This document shows, piece by piece, positions 6,768-15,056 of a stretch of DNA of 64,000 nt. The notes under the pieces are model-generated. The model was not told the origin of the DNA. It saw only the letters and a program-made list of their open reading frames with translations, and made no database searches. Position 1 is the stretch's first letter; every line of letters begins with the position of its first letter. The position numbers and the translations under genes are program-made. Source of the stretch: Streptomyces sp. CB01580. Lineage in GTDB: Bacteria > Actinomycetota > Actinomycetes > Streptomycetales > Streptomycetaceae. Location: NCBI RefSeq assembly GCF_001905795.1, contig NZ_LIXJ01000013.1, forward strand, positions 1-64,000, written 5' to 3'.

Positions 6768-8210
6768 GTGAACCAGCCAGTGTCAGGCCGCTCGGGAGCG
6801 GTCTGGACCCTCGTCATCACCAGCGTGGCCGCCTTCATGGCGGCCCTCGACAACCTCGTCGTCACCACCGCCCTGCCCTCCATCCGGAAGAGCCTCGGCG
6901 GCGAACTCGCCGAGCTCGAATGGACGGTCAACGCCTACACCCTCACCTTCGCTGTCCTGCTCATGCTCGGAGCGGCCCTGGGCGACCGGTTCGGACGCCG
7001 CCGGCTCTTCCTCGTCGGGCTCGCCGTCTTCACCGGCGCCTCCGCCGCGGCCGCCCTCTCGTCGGGGATCGGCGAACTGATCGCCTTCCGGGCAGTGCAG
7101 GGCCTCGGAGCGGCGATCATGATGCCGCTGACACTCACCCTCCTCACGGCCGCCGTGCCGCCCGCCCGCCGCGGTGCCGCGCTCGGCATCTTCGGCGCCG
7201 TCTCCGGACTCGCCGTGGCCGGCGGTCCGCTGATCGGCGGCAGCCTCACCGAGCACCTGTCCTGGCAGTGGATCTTCTGGCTGAACGTTCCGGTCGGCCT
7301 GCTCCTGATGCCGCTCGCCAGGCTGCGGCTGACGGAGTCGTACGCGCCCGGCGCGCGGCTCGACGTTCCCGGAACGCTCCTGGTCAGCGGCGGCCTCTTC
7401 GGTCTCGTCCATGGTCTGGTCAATGCCAACGAGGACGGCTGGACCAGCCCCGCCGTCCTCGGCTCGCTGCTCGCCGGTGCCGTGCTCGTCGGCGTGTTCG
7501 TCGTTCACGGCTTCCGCGCGAAGCACCCGATGCTGCCCATGCGGCTGTTCCGCAGCCGCGCGTTCTTCGGGATCAACGCCGCCGGTCTGCTGATGTTCCT
7601 CGGCATGTTCGGGGCGATCTTCCTGCTCAGCCAGTACCTCCAGGCCGTGCTGGGCTACTCGCCCACCGAGGCGGGCCTGCGGATGCTGCCCTGGACCGGG
7701 ATGCCGATGCTGGTCGCGCCGATCGCGGGGATGCTCTCCGACCGGTTCGGCGGGCGTCCGGTGGTCGTCACCGGGCTCGCCCTCCAGGCGGCCGGCCTGG
7801 CCCTCTTCGCCCTGGTCCTCGACCCCGACGCCTCGTACGCCGCCCAGTTGCCCGGCCTGATCGTCAGCGGCGTCGGCATGGCTCTGTACTTCGCGCCCGC
7901 CGCCGGGCTCGTGATGTCCAGCGTCCGTCCCGCCGAGCAGGGCATCGCCTCCGGCACCAACAACGCGCTGCGCGAGGTCGGTGGGGCCCTCGGCGTCGCC
8001 GTGCTCGCCACGGTCTTCTCCTCGCGCGGCGGTTACGAGTCGGCGCGCGCCTTCACGGACGGCACCGTCCCGGCGTTGTGGATCGGCGCCGGCGCGGTGG
8101 CGCTGGCCACCCTCGTCGCGCTGCTGATCCCGGGGCGCGGCAAGGCCCCGGCCCCTGAGGCCGCGGCGGCCGACGACGCGGCGGGGGAGCGTGTCCCCGC
8201 CGCCGCCTGA
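6768..8210 (+). CDS. MFS drug exporter, DHA2 (EmrB/QacA) family
   Basis: This 480-residue integral membrane protein has 14 likely transmembrane helices, as in the 14-TMS DHA2 family. Signatures seen are AALDNLVVTTALPSI in TM1, GDRFGRRR in the loop after TM2, WQWIFWLNVPVG in the TM5-6 region and SGTNNALREVGGALGVA late in the protein. It should be a proton-driven exporter of a toxic small molecule at the cytoplasmic membrane. The GTG start follows GGGGGAG. The TetR-type operator 18 nt upstream ties its expression to the adjacent regulator. Confidence 0.92.
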   Translation: MNQPVSGRSGAVWTLVITSVAAFMAALDNLVVTTALPSIRKSLGGELAELEWTVNAYTLTFAVLLMLGAALGDRFGRRRLFLVGLAVFTGASAAAALSSGIGELIAFRAVQGLGAAIMMPLTLTLLTAAVPPARRGAALGIFGAVSGLAVAGGPLIGGSLTEHLSWQWIFWLNVPVGLLLMPLARLRLTESYAPGARLDVPGTLLVSGGLFGLVHGLVNANEDGWTSPAVLGSLLAGAVLVGVFVVHGFRAKHPMLPMRLFRSRAFFGINAAGLLMFLGMFGAIFLLSQYLQAVLGYSPTEAGLRMLPWTGMPMLVAPIAGMLSDRFGGRPVVVTGLALQAAGLALFALVLDPDASYAAQLPGLIVSGVGMALYFAPAAGLVMSSVRPAEQGIASGTNNALREVGGALGVAVLATVFSSRGGYESARAFTDGTVPALWIGAGAVALATLVALLIPGRGKAPAPEAAAADDAAGERVPAAA

Positions 8211-8250
8211 GCGCGGCCCTCGCGTCGGAGGGGACGCGGCCCCGGCCGCC

Positions 8251-8291
8251 CCGGGCCGCGGCCCCGCCCGAGCGGTGGGGCCGCGGCCCGG
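8251..8291 (+). terminator. perfect GC hairpin between MFS gene and murB
   Basis: Fifteen-nt perfect arms (CCGGGCCGCGGCCCC / GGGGCCGCGGCCCGG) with an 11-nt loop lie 40 nt after the exporter stop codon. It is a likely rho-independent-like terminator without a T run. Confidence 0.65.
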
Positions 8292-8347
8292 ACGCGTCCG
8301 GAGACGCGCGCCCGGGCCGTCCAGGGGCGGACCGTACTCTTGTCCCC

Positions 8348-9403
8348 GTGCAGGAACTCCACGACGCCCCCCTCGCCCCGCTGACCACCTTCCGTCTCGG
8401 TGGTCCCGCCTCCCGCCTCCTCACGGCGACGACCGACGCCGAGGTGATCGAGGCCGTGCGCGAGGCCGACGACACCGGCACCCCGCTCCTCGTCATCGGC
8501 GGCGGCAGCAACCTGGTCATCGGCGACAAGGGCTTCGACGGCACCGCCCTGCGCATCGCGACCCAGGGCTTCGCCCTGGACGGCACCGCGCTGGAGCTGG
8601 CCGCCGGGGAGATCTGGACGGACGCGGTCGCCCGCACCGTCGAAGCCGGTCTCGCGGGCATCGAGTGCCTGGCCGGAATCCCGGGCTCCGCCGGGGCGAC
8701 GCCGATCCAGAACGTCGGCGCCTACGGCCAGGAGGTGGCCTCCACGATCACCGAGGTCGTGGCCTACGACCGGCAGACCCGCGAAACGGTCACCCTCGCC
8801 AACGCCGAATGTGCGTTCTCGTATCGGCACAGCCGCTTCAAGGCCGAACCCGACCGCTTCGTGGTGCTCCGTGTCCGTTTCGAACTGGAAGACGCGGGCG
8901 GCCTGTCCGCGCCCCTGAAGTACGCCGAGACGGCCCGCGCCATGGGTGTCGAACAGGGCGAGCGCGTGCCCGCCTCCGCAGCCCGCGACACCGTGCTCAA
9001 GCTCCGCGCGGGCAAGGGCATGGTCCTGGACCCCGAGGACCACGACTCCTGGTCGGCCGGTTCCTTCTTCACCAACCCGATCCTGGAGGCGGCCCAGTAC
9101 GAGGCGTTCCTCGTTCGCGTCCGGGACCGGCTCGGCCCCGACGTGACGCCCCCCGCCTTCCCCGCGGGCGAGGGACACGTCAAGACCTCCGCGGCCTGGC
9201 TCATCGACAGGGCCGGTTTCACCAAGGGCTACGGCACCGGACCGGCCCGCATCTCCACCAAGCACACCCTCGCGCTGACCAACCGGGGCGGCGCCACCAC
9301 CGAGGACCTCCTCGCGCTCGCCCGCGAGGTCGTCGCCGGGGTCCACGAGGCGTTCGGCGTCACGCTCGTCAACGAACCCGTCACGGTCGGCGTGAGCCTG
9401 TAG
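8348..9403 (+). CDS. murB: UDP-N-acetylenolpyruvoylglucosamine reductase
   Basis: MurB reduces UDP-GlcNAc-enolpyruvate to UDP-MurNAc with NADPH and FAD in cytosolic peptidoglycan precursor synthesis. The 351-residue protein shows the FAD loop GGGSNLVIGDKGFDG, LAGIPGSAGATPIQNVGAYG, the substrate segment SYRHSRFK, the catalytic Ser region AGSFFTNPI and the C-terminal Glu region. Its length is that of an E. coli-type MurB. There is no ribosome-binding site: GTG at 8348 lies 7 nt after a -10 hexamer (TACTCT, 8335-8340), so the mRNA may be leaderless. Confidence 0.95.
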   Translation: MQELHDAPLAPLTTFRLGGPASRLLTATTDAEVIEAVREADDTGTPLLVIGGGSNLVIGDKGFDGTALRIATQGFALDGTALELAAGEIWTDAVARTVEAGLAGIECLAGIPGSAGATPIQNVGAYGQEVASTITEVVAYDRQTRETVTLANAECAFSYRHSRFKAEPDRFVVLRVRFELEDAGGLSAPLKYAETARAMGVEQGERVPASAARDTVLKLRAGKGMVLDPEDHDSWSAGSFFTNPILEAAQYEAFLVRVRDRLGPDVTPPAFPAGEGHVKTSAAWLIDRAGFTKGYGTGPARISTKHTLALTNRGGATTEDLLALAREVVAGVHEAFGVTLVNEPVTVGVSL

Positions 9404-9479
9404 GACACGTACGGCGGACGTGCGGGGCGCCGGACGGTACGCCGGGCCCGCGCACAGCCTCCGGCGAGCCGGGGGCTCC

Positions 9480-10115
9480 TCAGTACGCCACGCCCACGCC
9501 CCGCCGCACCGCGGCCGGGTCGTCGACCAGCGCCAGCATCGCGTGGGCCACATCGGCCCGCGAGATGGTCCGGCCGCCGCGCGGACCGCCGCCGACGACC
9601 GTCCGGTACGTGCCCGTCAGTGGGCCGTCGGTGAGCTTCGGCGGCCGTACCGACGTCCAGTCCGTCGCGCTCTCGGCCAGCGCGGCCTCCATGCGCGTCA
9701 GGTCCGCGTAGACCTCCTTGAGGACCGCCCCCACCACCCTGCGGACCAGCCGGTCCATCAGCGGGTCGTCGGACGGGCGCGGGCCGACCGGGGCCGCGCT
9801 GACCACGACCAGCCGCCGCGTCCCCTCGGCCTCCATCGCCCGCAGCACGGACCGGGTCAGCCGTTCCGCCACGCCGTCGGCCCTCCGCCCGCGCGAGCCG
9901 AGCCCGGAGAGCACCGCGTCCCGGCCCGCCACCACCTCGCGAAGCGCCTCCGGATCCTCCAGCCGCGCCACCGTGCGGACGCTCACCCCGGGGGGCGGTA
10001 CGGGCAGCCGCGCCGGATCGCGCACCACCGCCGTCACCTCGTGGCCCGCCGCCACCGCCTGGCGGACGATCTCCCGGCCGACACCGCCCGTCGCACCGAA
10101 CACCGTGATCCTCAT
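9480..10115 (-). CDS. NAD(P)H-binding SDR/NmrA-like protein
   Basis: This 211-residue protein begins MRITVFGATGGVGREIVRQA, a GxxGxxG Rossmann dinucleotide site, followed by VVSAAPVG and a C-terminal domain typical of NAD(P)H-binding flavin-reductase-like or quinone-oxidoreductase-like proteins. The ATG at 10115 has a strong AGGGAGGTG just upstream; longer upstream-starting frames run into the palindromic element and lack a ribosome-binding site. It is convergent with murB. The substrate is unknown. Confidence 0.84.
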   Translation of the reverse strand: MRITVFGATGGVGREIVRQAVAAGHEVTAVVRDPARLPVPPPGVSVRTVARLEDPEALREVVAGRDAVLSGLGSRGRRADGVAERLTRSVLRAMEAEGTRRLVVVSAAPVGPRPSDDPLMDRLVRRVVGAVLKEVYADLTRMEAALAESATDWTSVRPPKLTDGPLTGTYRTVVGGGPRGGRTISRADVAHAMLALVDDPAAVRRGVGVAY

Positions 10116-10202
10116 GACGCACCTCCCTGGGGAGTGAACACTCGCTCGCGCGCATCCGCGCGCCGGGCGCGGCCGGACGGATCCGCGCGGCGCCCGTGGC
10201 TC

Positions 10203-10367
10203 AGAGCCTGTCGGATGACCTTCGACCGGGCGGCCACGCCCTGGCACGCACGCTTCCGGCGTTGCCGAAATACCCTGGTAGCGCCGCTACAAGGGCATCT
10301 CGACGCATTGGAATCGCACGCACCAAGCCGCGTCCGCCTTCCGGTCGAAGGTCACCCGACAGGCTCT
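10203..10367. repeat. MITE-like palindromic element, copy B (165 bp)
   Basis: The terminal arms are AGAGCCTGTCGG at 10203 and its complement ending at 10367, with the pairing extended through GTGACCTTCGACCGG by single mismatches. The inner hairpin (ACCCTGGTAGCG ... CGCTACAAGGG) and the words GCACGCAC and GGCGTTG match the element at 187-352. As there, it lies exactly at the 3' end of a minus-strand gene (here ada). It separates ada from the SDR gene downstream. Confidence 0.75.
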
Positions 10368-11407
10368 CAGTCGACGGGCTTCGCCAGCCAGCCGTCGATG
10401 CCCGCCAGCATCTCCGTGCGGACCGGGGCCGGCGCGGCGGAGCCGCGTACCGACTGCCGGGCCAGCTCCGCGAGCTCCTCGTCGGTGAACGCGTGATGGT
10501 GCCGTACGAGGTCGTACTGGGCGGCCAGCCGGGAGCCGAAGAGCAGCGGGTCGTCCGCGCCCAGCGCCATCGGCACCCCGGCGTCGAACAAAGTGCGCAG
10601 GGGGACATCGGCGGGCTTCTCGTAGACGCCCAGCGCCACGTTCGACGCCGGGCACACCTCGCAGGTCACCCCGCTCTCCGCCAGTCGGCGCAGCAGCCGG
10701 GGGTCCTCGGCGGCCCGGACACCGTGCCCGATCCGGGAGGCGTCCAGGTCGTCCAGGCAGTCCCGCACGCTGGCGGGGCCCGACAGCTCGCCGCCGTGCG
10801 GGGCGGCCAGCAGACCGCCGTCCCGGGCGATGGCGAAGGCCCGGTCGAAGTCCCGGGCCATGCCCCGGCGCTCGTCGTTGGAGAGCCCGAAGCCGACCAC
10901 GCCCCGGTCCGCGTACCGCACCGCGAGCCGGGCCAGCGTCCGGGCGTCCAACGGGTGCTTCATCCGGTTCGCCGCGATCACCACCCGGATCGGCAGACCG
11001 GTCTCGCGCGAGGCGGCGTCCACCGCGTCCAGGATGATCTCGATCGCGGGGATCAGTCCGCCCAGCAGCGGGGCGTACGAGGTGGGGTCGACCTGTATCT
11101 CCAGCCAGCCGGAACCGTCGACGACGTCCTCCTGGGCCGTCTCGCGCACCAGCCGCTGGATGTCCTCGGGGGCCCTCAGACAGGAGCGGGCGATGTCGTA
11201 GAGCCGCTGGAAGCGGAACCAGCCCCGTTCGTCCGTGGCCCGCAGCCGGGGCGGTTCTCCGCCGGTCAGGGCCTCGGGCAGGCGCACGCCGTACTTGTCG
11301 GCGAGTTCGAGCAGGGTCGTGGGCCGCATCGACCCGGTGAAATGCAGGTGCAGGTGGGCCTTGGGCAACAGCCGTACATCACGCTCCATCCCAGGATCTT
11401 GCCGCAC
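10367..11407 (-). CDS. add: adenosine deaminase
   Basis: This 346-residue enzyme hydrolytically deaminates adenosine/deoxyadenosine to inosine in purine salvage. Metal ligands are in PKAHLHLHFTGS (HxH). Downstream are PHGGEL (catalytic Glu), RIGHGVRA and the late Asp-Asp in ALGADDPLLFGS; CPASNVALGVY is also conserved. Length is typical. The stop codon TGA overlaps the terminal base of the adjacent palindromic element, so the gene ends where the element begins. It lies on the same strand as, and downstream of, the aminotransferase, but a hairpin separates them. Confidence 0.94.
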   Translation of the reverse strand: MRQDPGMERDVRLLPKAHLHLHFTGSMRPTTLLELADKYGVRLPEALTGGEPPRLRATDERGWFRFQRLYDIARSCLRAPEDIQRLVRETAQEDVVDGSGWLEIQVDPTSYAPLLGGLIPAIEIILDAVDAASRETGLPIRVVIAANRMKHPLDARTLARLAVRYADRGVVGFGLSNDERRGMARDFDRAFAIARDGGLLAAPHGGELSGPASVRDCLDDLDASRIGHGVRAAEDPRLLRRLAESGVTCEVCPASNVALGVYEKPADVPLRTLFDAGVPMALGADDPLLFGSRLAAQYDLVRHHHAFTDEELAELARQSVRGSAAPAPVRTEMLAGIDGWLAKPVD

Positions 11408-11462
11408 GCGCGGGGTCCGGCGGTAGCCGCTTTGCCAATCAGGGGTTGCGTACGAACAAACA

Positions 11463-11492
11463 ACCGACCCCCGGCCGGAGCCGGGGGTCGGT
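11463..11492 (-). terminator. terminator after the aminotransferase gene
   Basis: The stem ACCGACCCCCGGC / GCCGGGGGTCGGT has a 4-nt loop (CGGA). It lies 18 nt past the stop codon of the minus-strand aminotransferase gene, followed on that strand by TTGTTTGTTCG. Confidence 0.85.
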
Positions 11493-11510
11493 GACGGAAT
11501 TCCAGTGCTG

Positions 11511-12737
11511 CTACGCCTTGGCCTCCGCCAGGAGCTTCTGGAGCCGCGAGACGCCCTCGACGAGGTCGTCGTCGCCCAGGGCGTACGAGAGGCGCAGGTA
11601 GCCCGGCGTGCCGAACGCCTCGCCCGGTACGACCGCGACCTCGGCCTCGTCCAGGATGAGTGCCGCCAGCTCGACCGAGGTGGCCGGACGCCTGCCGCGG
11701 ATCTCCTTGCCGAGCAGCCCCTTCACCGAGGGGTACGCGTAGAACGCGCCCTCGGGCTCCGGGCAGAGCACGCCGTCGATCTCGTTGAGCATCCGGACGA
11801 TGGTCCGGCGGCGCCGGTCGAAGGCGGTGCGCATCTCGGCGACCGCGTCCAGGTCCCCGGAGACGGCGGCCAGCGCGGCCACCTGGGCGACGTTGGAGAC
11901 GTTGGACGTGGCGTGCGACTGGAGGTTGGTCGCGGCCTTGACGACGTCCTTCGGGCCGATGAGCCAGCCCACCCGCCAGCCGGTCATCGCGTAAGTCTTG
12001 GCGACGCCGTTGACCACGACGCACTTGTCGCGCAGCTCGGGCACGAGCGCCGGCAGCGAGGTGAACTTCGCGTCGCCGTAGACCAGGTGCTCGTAGATCT
12101 CGTCGGTCAGCACCCACAGGCCGTGCTCGACGGCCCAACGGCCGATCGCCTCGGCCTCGGCCTCGGCGTACACGGCGCCGGTCGGGTTGGAGGGCGAGAC
12201 GAAGAGGACCACCTTGGTCTTCTCCGTGCGGGCCGCCTCCAGCTGCTCCACGGAGACCCGGTAGCCGGTGGTCTCGTCGGCCACGACCTCCACCGGGACG
12301 CCGCCGGCCAGCCGGATCGACTCGGGGTAGGTGGTCCAGTACGGGGCCGGGACGATGACCTCGTCGCCGGGGTCGAGGATCGCGGCGAACGCCTCGTAGA
12401 TGGCCTGCTTGCCGCCGTTGGTCACGAGGATCTCGGAGGCGTCGACCTCGTAGCCGGAGTCGCGCAGCGTCTTCTCCGCGATCGCGGCCTTGAGCTCGGG
12501 GAGCCCGCCCGCCGGGGTGTAGCGGTGGTACTTCGGGTTGCGGCAGGCCTCGACGGCTGCCTCGACGATGTAGCCGGGGGTCGGGAAGTCGGGCTCGCCG
12601 GCGCCGAAGCCGATCACCGGGCGGCCGGCGGCCTTGAGGGCCTTGGCCTTGGCGTCGACGGCGAGGGTGGCGGACTCGGAGATCGCGCCGATGCGGGCGG
12701 AGACCCGGCGCTCGGACGGAGAAGTTGCAGCGCTCAT
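11511..12737 (-). CDS. aspC: pyridoxal-phosphate aminotransferase (aspartate aminotransferase type)
   Basis: This 408-residue class I aminotransferase shows GAGEPDFPTPG, YWTTYPESIRLAGG, SPSNPTGAVY and the PLP-lysine segment NGVAKTYAMTGWRVGW, then an Arg near the C-terminus (YLRLSYA) for the carboxylate. It probably transaminates aspartate/2-oxoglutarate and may also take prephenate, as some family members do. The start is ATG at 12737 (MSAATSPSERRVSAR). Two further Met codons lie upstream, but conservation begins near SARIGAIS. The gene lies divergent to tRNA-Trp/secE, the usual streptomycete position. Confidence 0.92.
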   Translation of the reverse strand: MSAATSPSERRVSARIGAISESATLAVDAKAKALKAAGRPVIGFGAGEPDFPTPGYIVEAAVEACRNPKYHRYTPAGGLPELKAAIAEKTLRDSGYEVDASEILVTNGGKQAIYEAFAAILDPGDEVIVPAPYWTTYPESIRLAGGVPVEVVADETTGYRVSVEQLEAARTEKTKVVLFVSPSNPTGAVYAEAEAEAIGRWAVEHGLWVLTDEIYEHLVYGDAKFTSLPALVPELRDKCVVVNGVAKTYAMTGWRVGWLIGPKDVVKAATNLQSHATSNVSNVAQVAALAAVSGDLDAVAEMRTAFDRRRRTIVRMLNEIDGVLCPEPEGAFYAYPSVKGLLGKEIRGRRPATSVELAALILDEAEVAVVPGEAFGTPGYLRLSYALGDDDLVEGVSRLQKLLAEAKA

Positions 12738-12860
12738 GGCCTCCATGGTCCCAGACCGCCGCGCCCGGCGGTGCGAGGGTTTCGGGGCGCGGACAGGATC
12801 CCGAGGGCATCCGGACGGCCCGCGCACGACATGCGGCGGGGGATGCCGCGAGCTATCTGT

Positions 12861-12889
12861 TCGACGCGGGGCCGCCGAACACGTACACT
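12861..12889 (+). promoter_or_regulatory. candidate promoter for tRNA-Trp
   Basis: -10 TACACT at 12884-12889 lies 17 nt after TCGACG (weak -35, 12861-12866). The predicted start is about 75 nt before the tRNA. Confidence 0.4.
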
Positions 12890-12972
12890 CACCTGTCGTT
12901 GGCCTTCACCGGTCGAACCGCTTCCCCTCCCGGAGCACCCGGGAAGATGCGGTAGGTTGGTGGAAACCACAA

Positions 12973-13045
12973 AGGGTCGTAGCTCAATTGGTAGAGCACT
13001 GGTCTCCAAAACCAGCGGTTGGGGGTTCAAGTCCCTCCGGCCCTG
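12973..13045 (+). tRNA. tRNA-Trp (CCA)
   Basis: A 73-nt cloverleaf. AGGGTCG pairs with CGGCCCT, the discriminator is G, the D arm is GCTC/GAGC, the anticodon loop CTCCAAA carries CCA, and the T loop is TTCAAGT. It lies 106 nt before secE, the standard actinobacterial arrangement. Confidence 0.97.
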
Positions 13046-13151
13046 CTACACACTTCTTCGCCAGGAAGTGTGCGCATGTACGTACTTCAATGCACCGCCG
13101 TGCGGCTCCACCGGGCGCGGCACGGCCACGACCCGGAATCAGGTGAGAAGC

Positions 13152-13439
13152 GTGACGGACGCCGTGGGCTCCATCGACATGCCTGATGCCGAGGATGAAG
13201 TACCCGAGTCGAAGAAGAAGACCCGGAAGGGCGGCAAGCGCGGAAAGAAGGGCCCCCTGGGGCGCCTCGCGCTGTTCTACCGCCAGATCATCGCCGAGTT
13301 GCGCAAGGTCGTCTGGCCGACTCGTTCCCAGTTGACGACGTACACCACTGTGGTGATCGCTTTCGTCGTCGTCATGATCGGCCTCGTGACCGTGATTGAC
13401 TTCGGTTTCCAGCGGGTCATCAAGTACGTCTTCGGCTGA
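13152..13439 (+). CDS. secE: preprotein translocase subunit SecE
   Basis: This 95-residue, single-span membrane protein clamps SecY in the Sec channel. It has a charged cytosolic N-terminus (ESKKKTRKGGKRGKKGP), the amphipathic helix with the conserved LRKVVWPTRSQL, then one transmembrane helix (VVIAFVVVMIGLVTVI). GTG at 13152 is chosen because AGGTGAG lies just upstream; GTG at 13143 in the same frame is possible but overlaps that site. It is followed 73 nt later by nusG. Confidence 0.95.
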   Translation: MTDAVGSIDMPDAEDEVPESKKKTRKGGKRGKKGPLGRLALFYRQIIAELRKVVWPTRSQLTTYTTVVIAFVVVMIGLVTVIDFGFQRVIKYVFG

Positions 13440-13512
13440 TCCCGCGGAGGGCGCCTCATGGGCGCCCCTTTCGCATGTTCCACCCATATGTAGCCAGGAA
13501 GAAGCAGCCACC

Positions 13513-14364
13513 GTGTCTGACCCGAACCTGAACGACGCCGTCGAGCCGACGGCGGGCGCCTTCGAGTCCGCCGAGGACGAGCTCGACATCGTCGAGGCGG
13601 CGGACGCCGAGGAGCCGGACCAGGCCGAAGCTGCCGACGCCGCCGCAGGGGAGCCTGCCGAGCAGGCCGCCCTGCACATCGAGGACGACGCCGCAGCCGA
13701 CGCGGATTCCGACGACGACGAGAGCGATGCCGAGGAGGCCGCTCCGGTCGACCCCGTCGCAGCCCTGCGCGAGGAACTCCGCGGCCTGCCCGGCGAGTGG
13801 TACGTCATCCACACGTACGCCGGTTACGAGAAGCGCGTGAAGGCCAACCTGGAGCAGCGCGCCGTCTCGCTGAACGTCGAGGACTTCATCTACCAGGCCG
13901 AGGTGCCCGAGGAAGAGATCGTCCAGATCAAGAACGGCGAGCGCAAGAACGTCCGCCAGAACAAGCTCCCGGGCTACGTCCTGGTCCGCATGGACCTGAC
14001 GAACGAGTCCTGGGGCGTCGTACGCAACACCCCCGGTGTCACCGGCTTCGTGGGCAACGCCTACGACCCGTACCCGCTGACCCTGGACGAGATCGTCAAG
14101 ATGCTCGCCCCGGAGGCGGAGGAGAAGGCCGCCCGCGAGGCCGCGGAGGCCGAGGGCAAGCCGGCGCCGGCCCGCAAGGTCGAGGTGCAGGTGCTCGACT
14201 TCGAGGTGGGCGACTCGGTCACCGTCACCGACGGCCCGTTCGCCACGCTCCAGGCGACGATCAACGAGATCAACGCCGACTCGAAGAAGGTCAAGGGTCT
14301 CGTCGAGATCTTCGGCCGCGAGACCCCGGTCGAGCTCAGCTTCGACCAGATCCAGAAGAACTGA
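13513..14364 (+). CDS. nusG: transcription elongation/antitermination factor NusG
   Basis: This 283-residue protein has an acidic, Glu/Ala/Asp-rich N-terminal extension of about 95 residues typical of streptomycetes, then the NGN domain (EWYVIHTYAGYEKRVKANLE; NKLPGYVLVRM) that binds RNA polymerase. A charged linker follows, then a KOW domain (FEVGDSVTVTDGPFA) that contacts S10 or Rho. The GTG start at 13513 follows GGAAGAAGC. It is probably co-transcribed with secE and ended by the strong hairpin after it. Confidence 0.96.
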   Translation: MSDPNLNDAVEPTAGAFESAEDELDIVEAADAEEPDQAEAADAAAGEPAEQAALHIEDDAAADADSDDDESDAEEAAPVDPVAALREELRGLPGEWYVIHTYAGYEKRVKANLEQRAVSLNVEDFIYQAEVPEEEIVQIKNGERKNVRQNKLPGYVLVRMDLTNESWGVVRNTPGVTGFVGNAYDPYPLTLDEIVKMLAPEAEEKAAREAAEAEGKPAPARKVEVQVLDFEVGDSVTVTDGPFATLQATINEINADSKKVKGLVEIFGRETPVELSFDQIQKN

Positions 14365-14396
14365 CGGTTTTCCGCGGATTTCTGGACCCACGCCCA

Positions 14397-14445
14397 CCGA
14401 GCAGGTCGGGCCGGTTTCGTCGCCGGTCTGACCTGCTCGGTTTTT
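14397..14445 (+). terminator. rho-independent terminator after nusG
   Basis: The stem CCGAGCAGGTC / GACCTGCTCGG is followed directly by a T run (GTTTTTGG). It is one of the few classical hairpin-plus-U-tract terminators in this window. Confidence 0.92.
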
Positions 14446-14540
14446 GGTCGCGCAGCCATACCCGTTATCGTTGCGCGGTATGCCTCCATCCGGATGACCG
14501 GATGGTGGCGGAACACTCTCACTAGGACCCGGAGAGAGCA

Positions 14541-14975
14541 ATGCCTCCCAAGAAGAAGAAGGTCACGGGGCTTATCAAGCTCCAGATCAACGCCGGTGCG
14601 GCCAACCCGGCCCCGCCGGTCGGCCCCGCGCTCGGCCAGCACGGCGTCAACATCATGGAGTTCTGCAAGGCCTACAACGCCGCGACCGAGTCGCAGCGTG
14701 GCATGGTCGTGCCGGTGGAGATCACGGTCTACGAGGACCGTTCCTTCACCTTCGTCACCAAGACTCCGCCGGCCGCGAAGCTGATCCTCAAGGCCGCGGG
14801 TGTGGAGAAGGGCTCCGGCGAGCCGCACAAGACCAAGGTCGCCAAGCTGACGGCCGCCCAGGTCCGCGAGATCGCCACGACGAAGCTCCCCGACCTGAAC
14901 GCCAACGACCTCGACGCCGCGTCGAAGATCATCGAAGGCACCGCCCGTTCCATGGGCATCACGGTCGAAGGCTGA
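14541..14975 (+). CDS. rplK: 50S ribosomal protein L11
   Basis: 144 residues. The N-terminal domain (KKVTGLIKLQINAGAANPAPPVGPALGQHGVNI, given here only as its known start KKVTG and the proline-rich loop ANPAPPVGPALGQHG) contacts factors and the thiopeptide site; the C-terminal rRNA-binding domain ends AASKIIEGTARSMGI. L11 with helices 43/44 of 23S rRNA forms the GTPase-associated centre. ATG follows GGAGAGA. It is the first gene of the rplK-rplA pair. Confidence 0.97.
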   Translation: MPPKKKKVTGLIKLQINAGAANPAPPVGPALGQHGVNIMEFCKAYNAATESQRGMVVPVEITVYEDRSFTFVTKTPPAAKLILKAAGVEKGSGEPHKTKVAKLTAAQVREIATTKLPDLNANDLDAASKIIEGTARSMGITVEG

Positions 14976-15056
14976 CCCAGCCCCTTTCGTACGCAGTGGT
15001 AGGGCCGAGCGCTGGCCCGCACCACGACTCCACACCCTGAGAACACAGGAGCAGAA

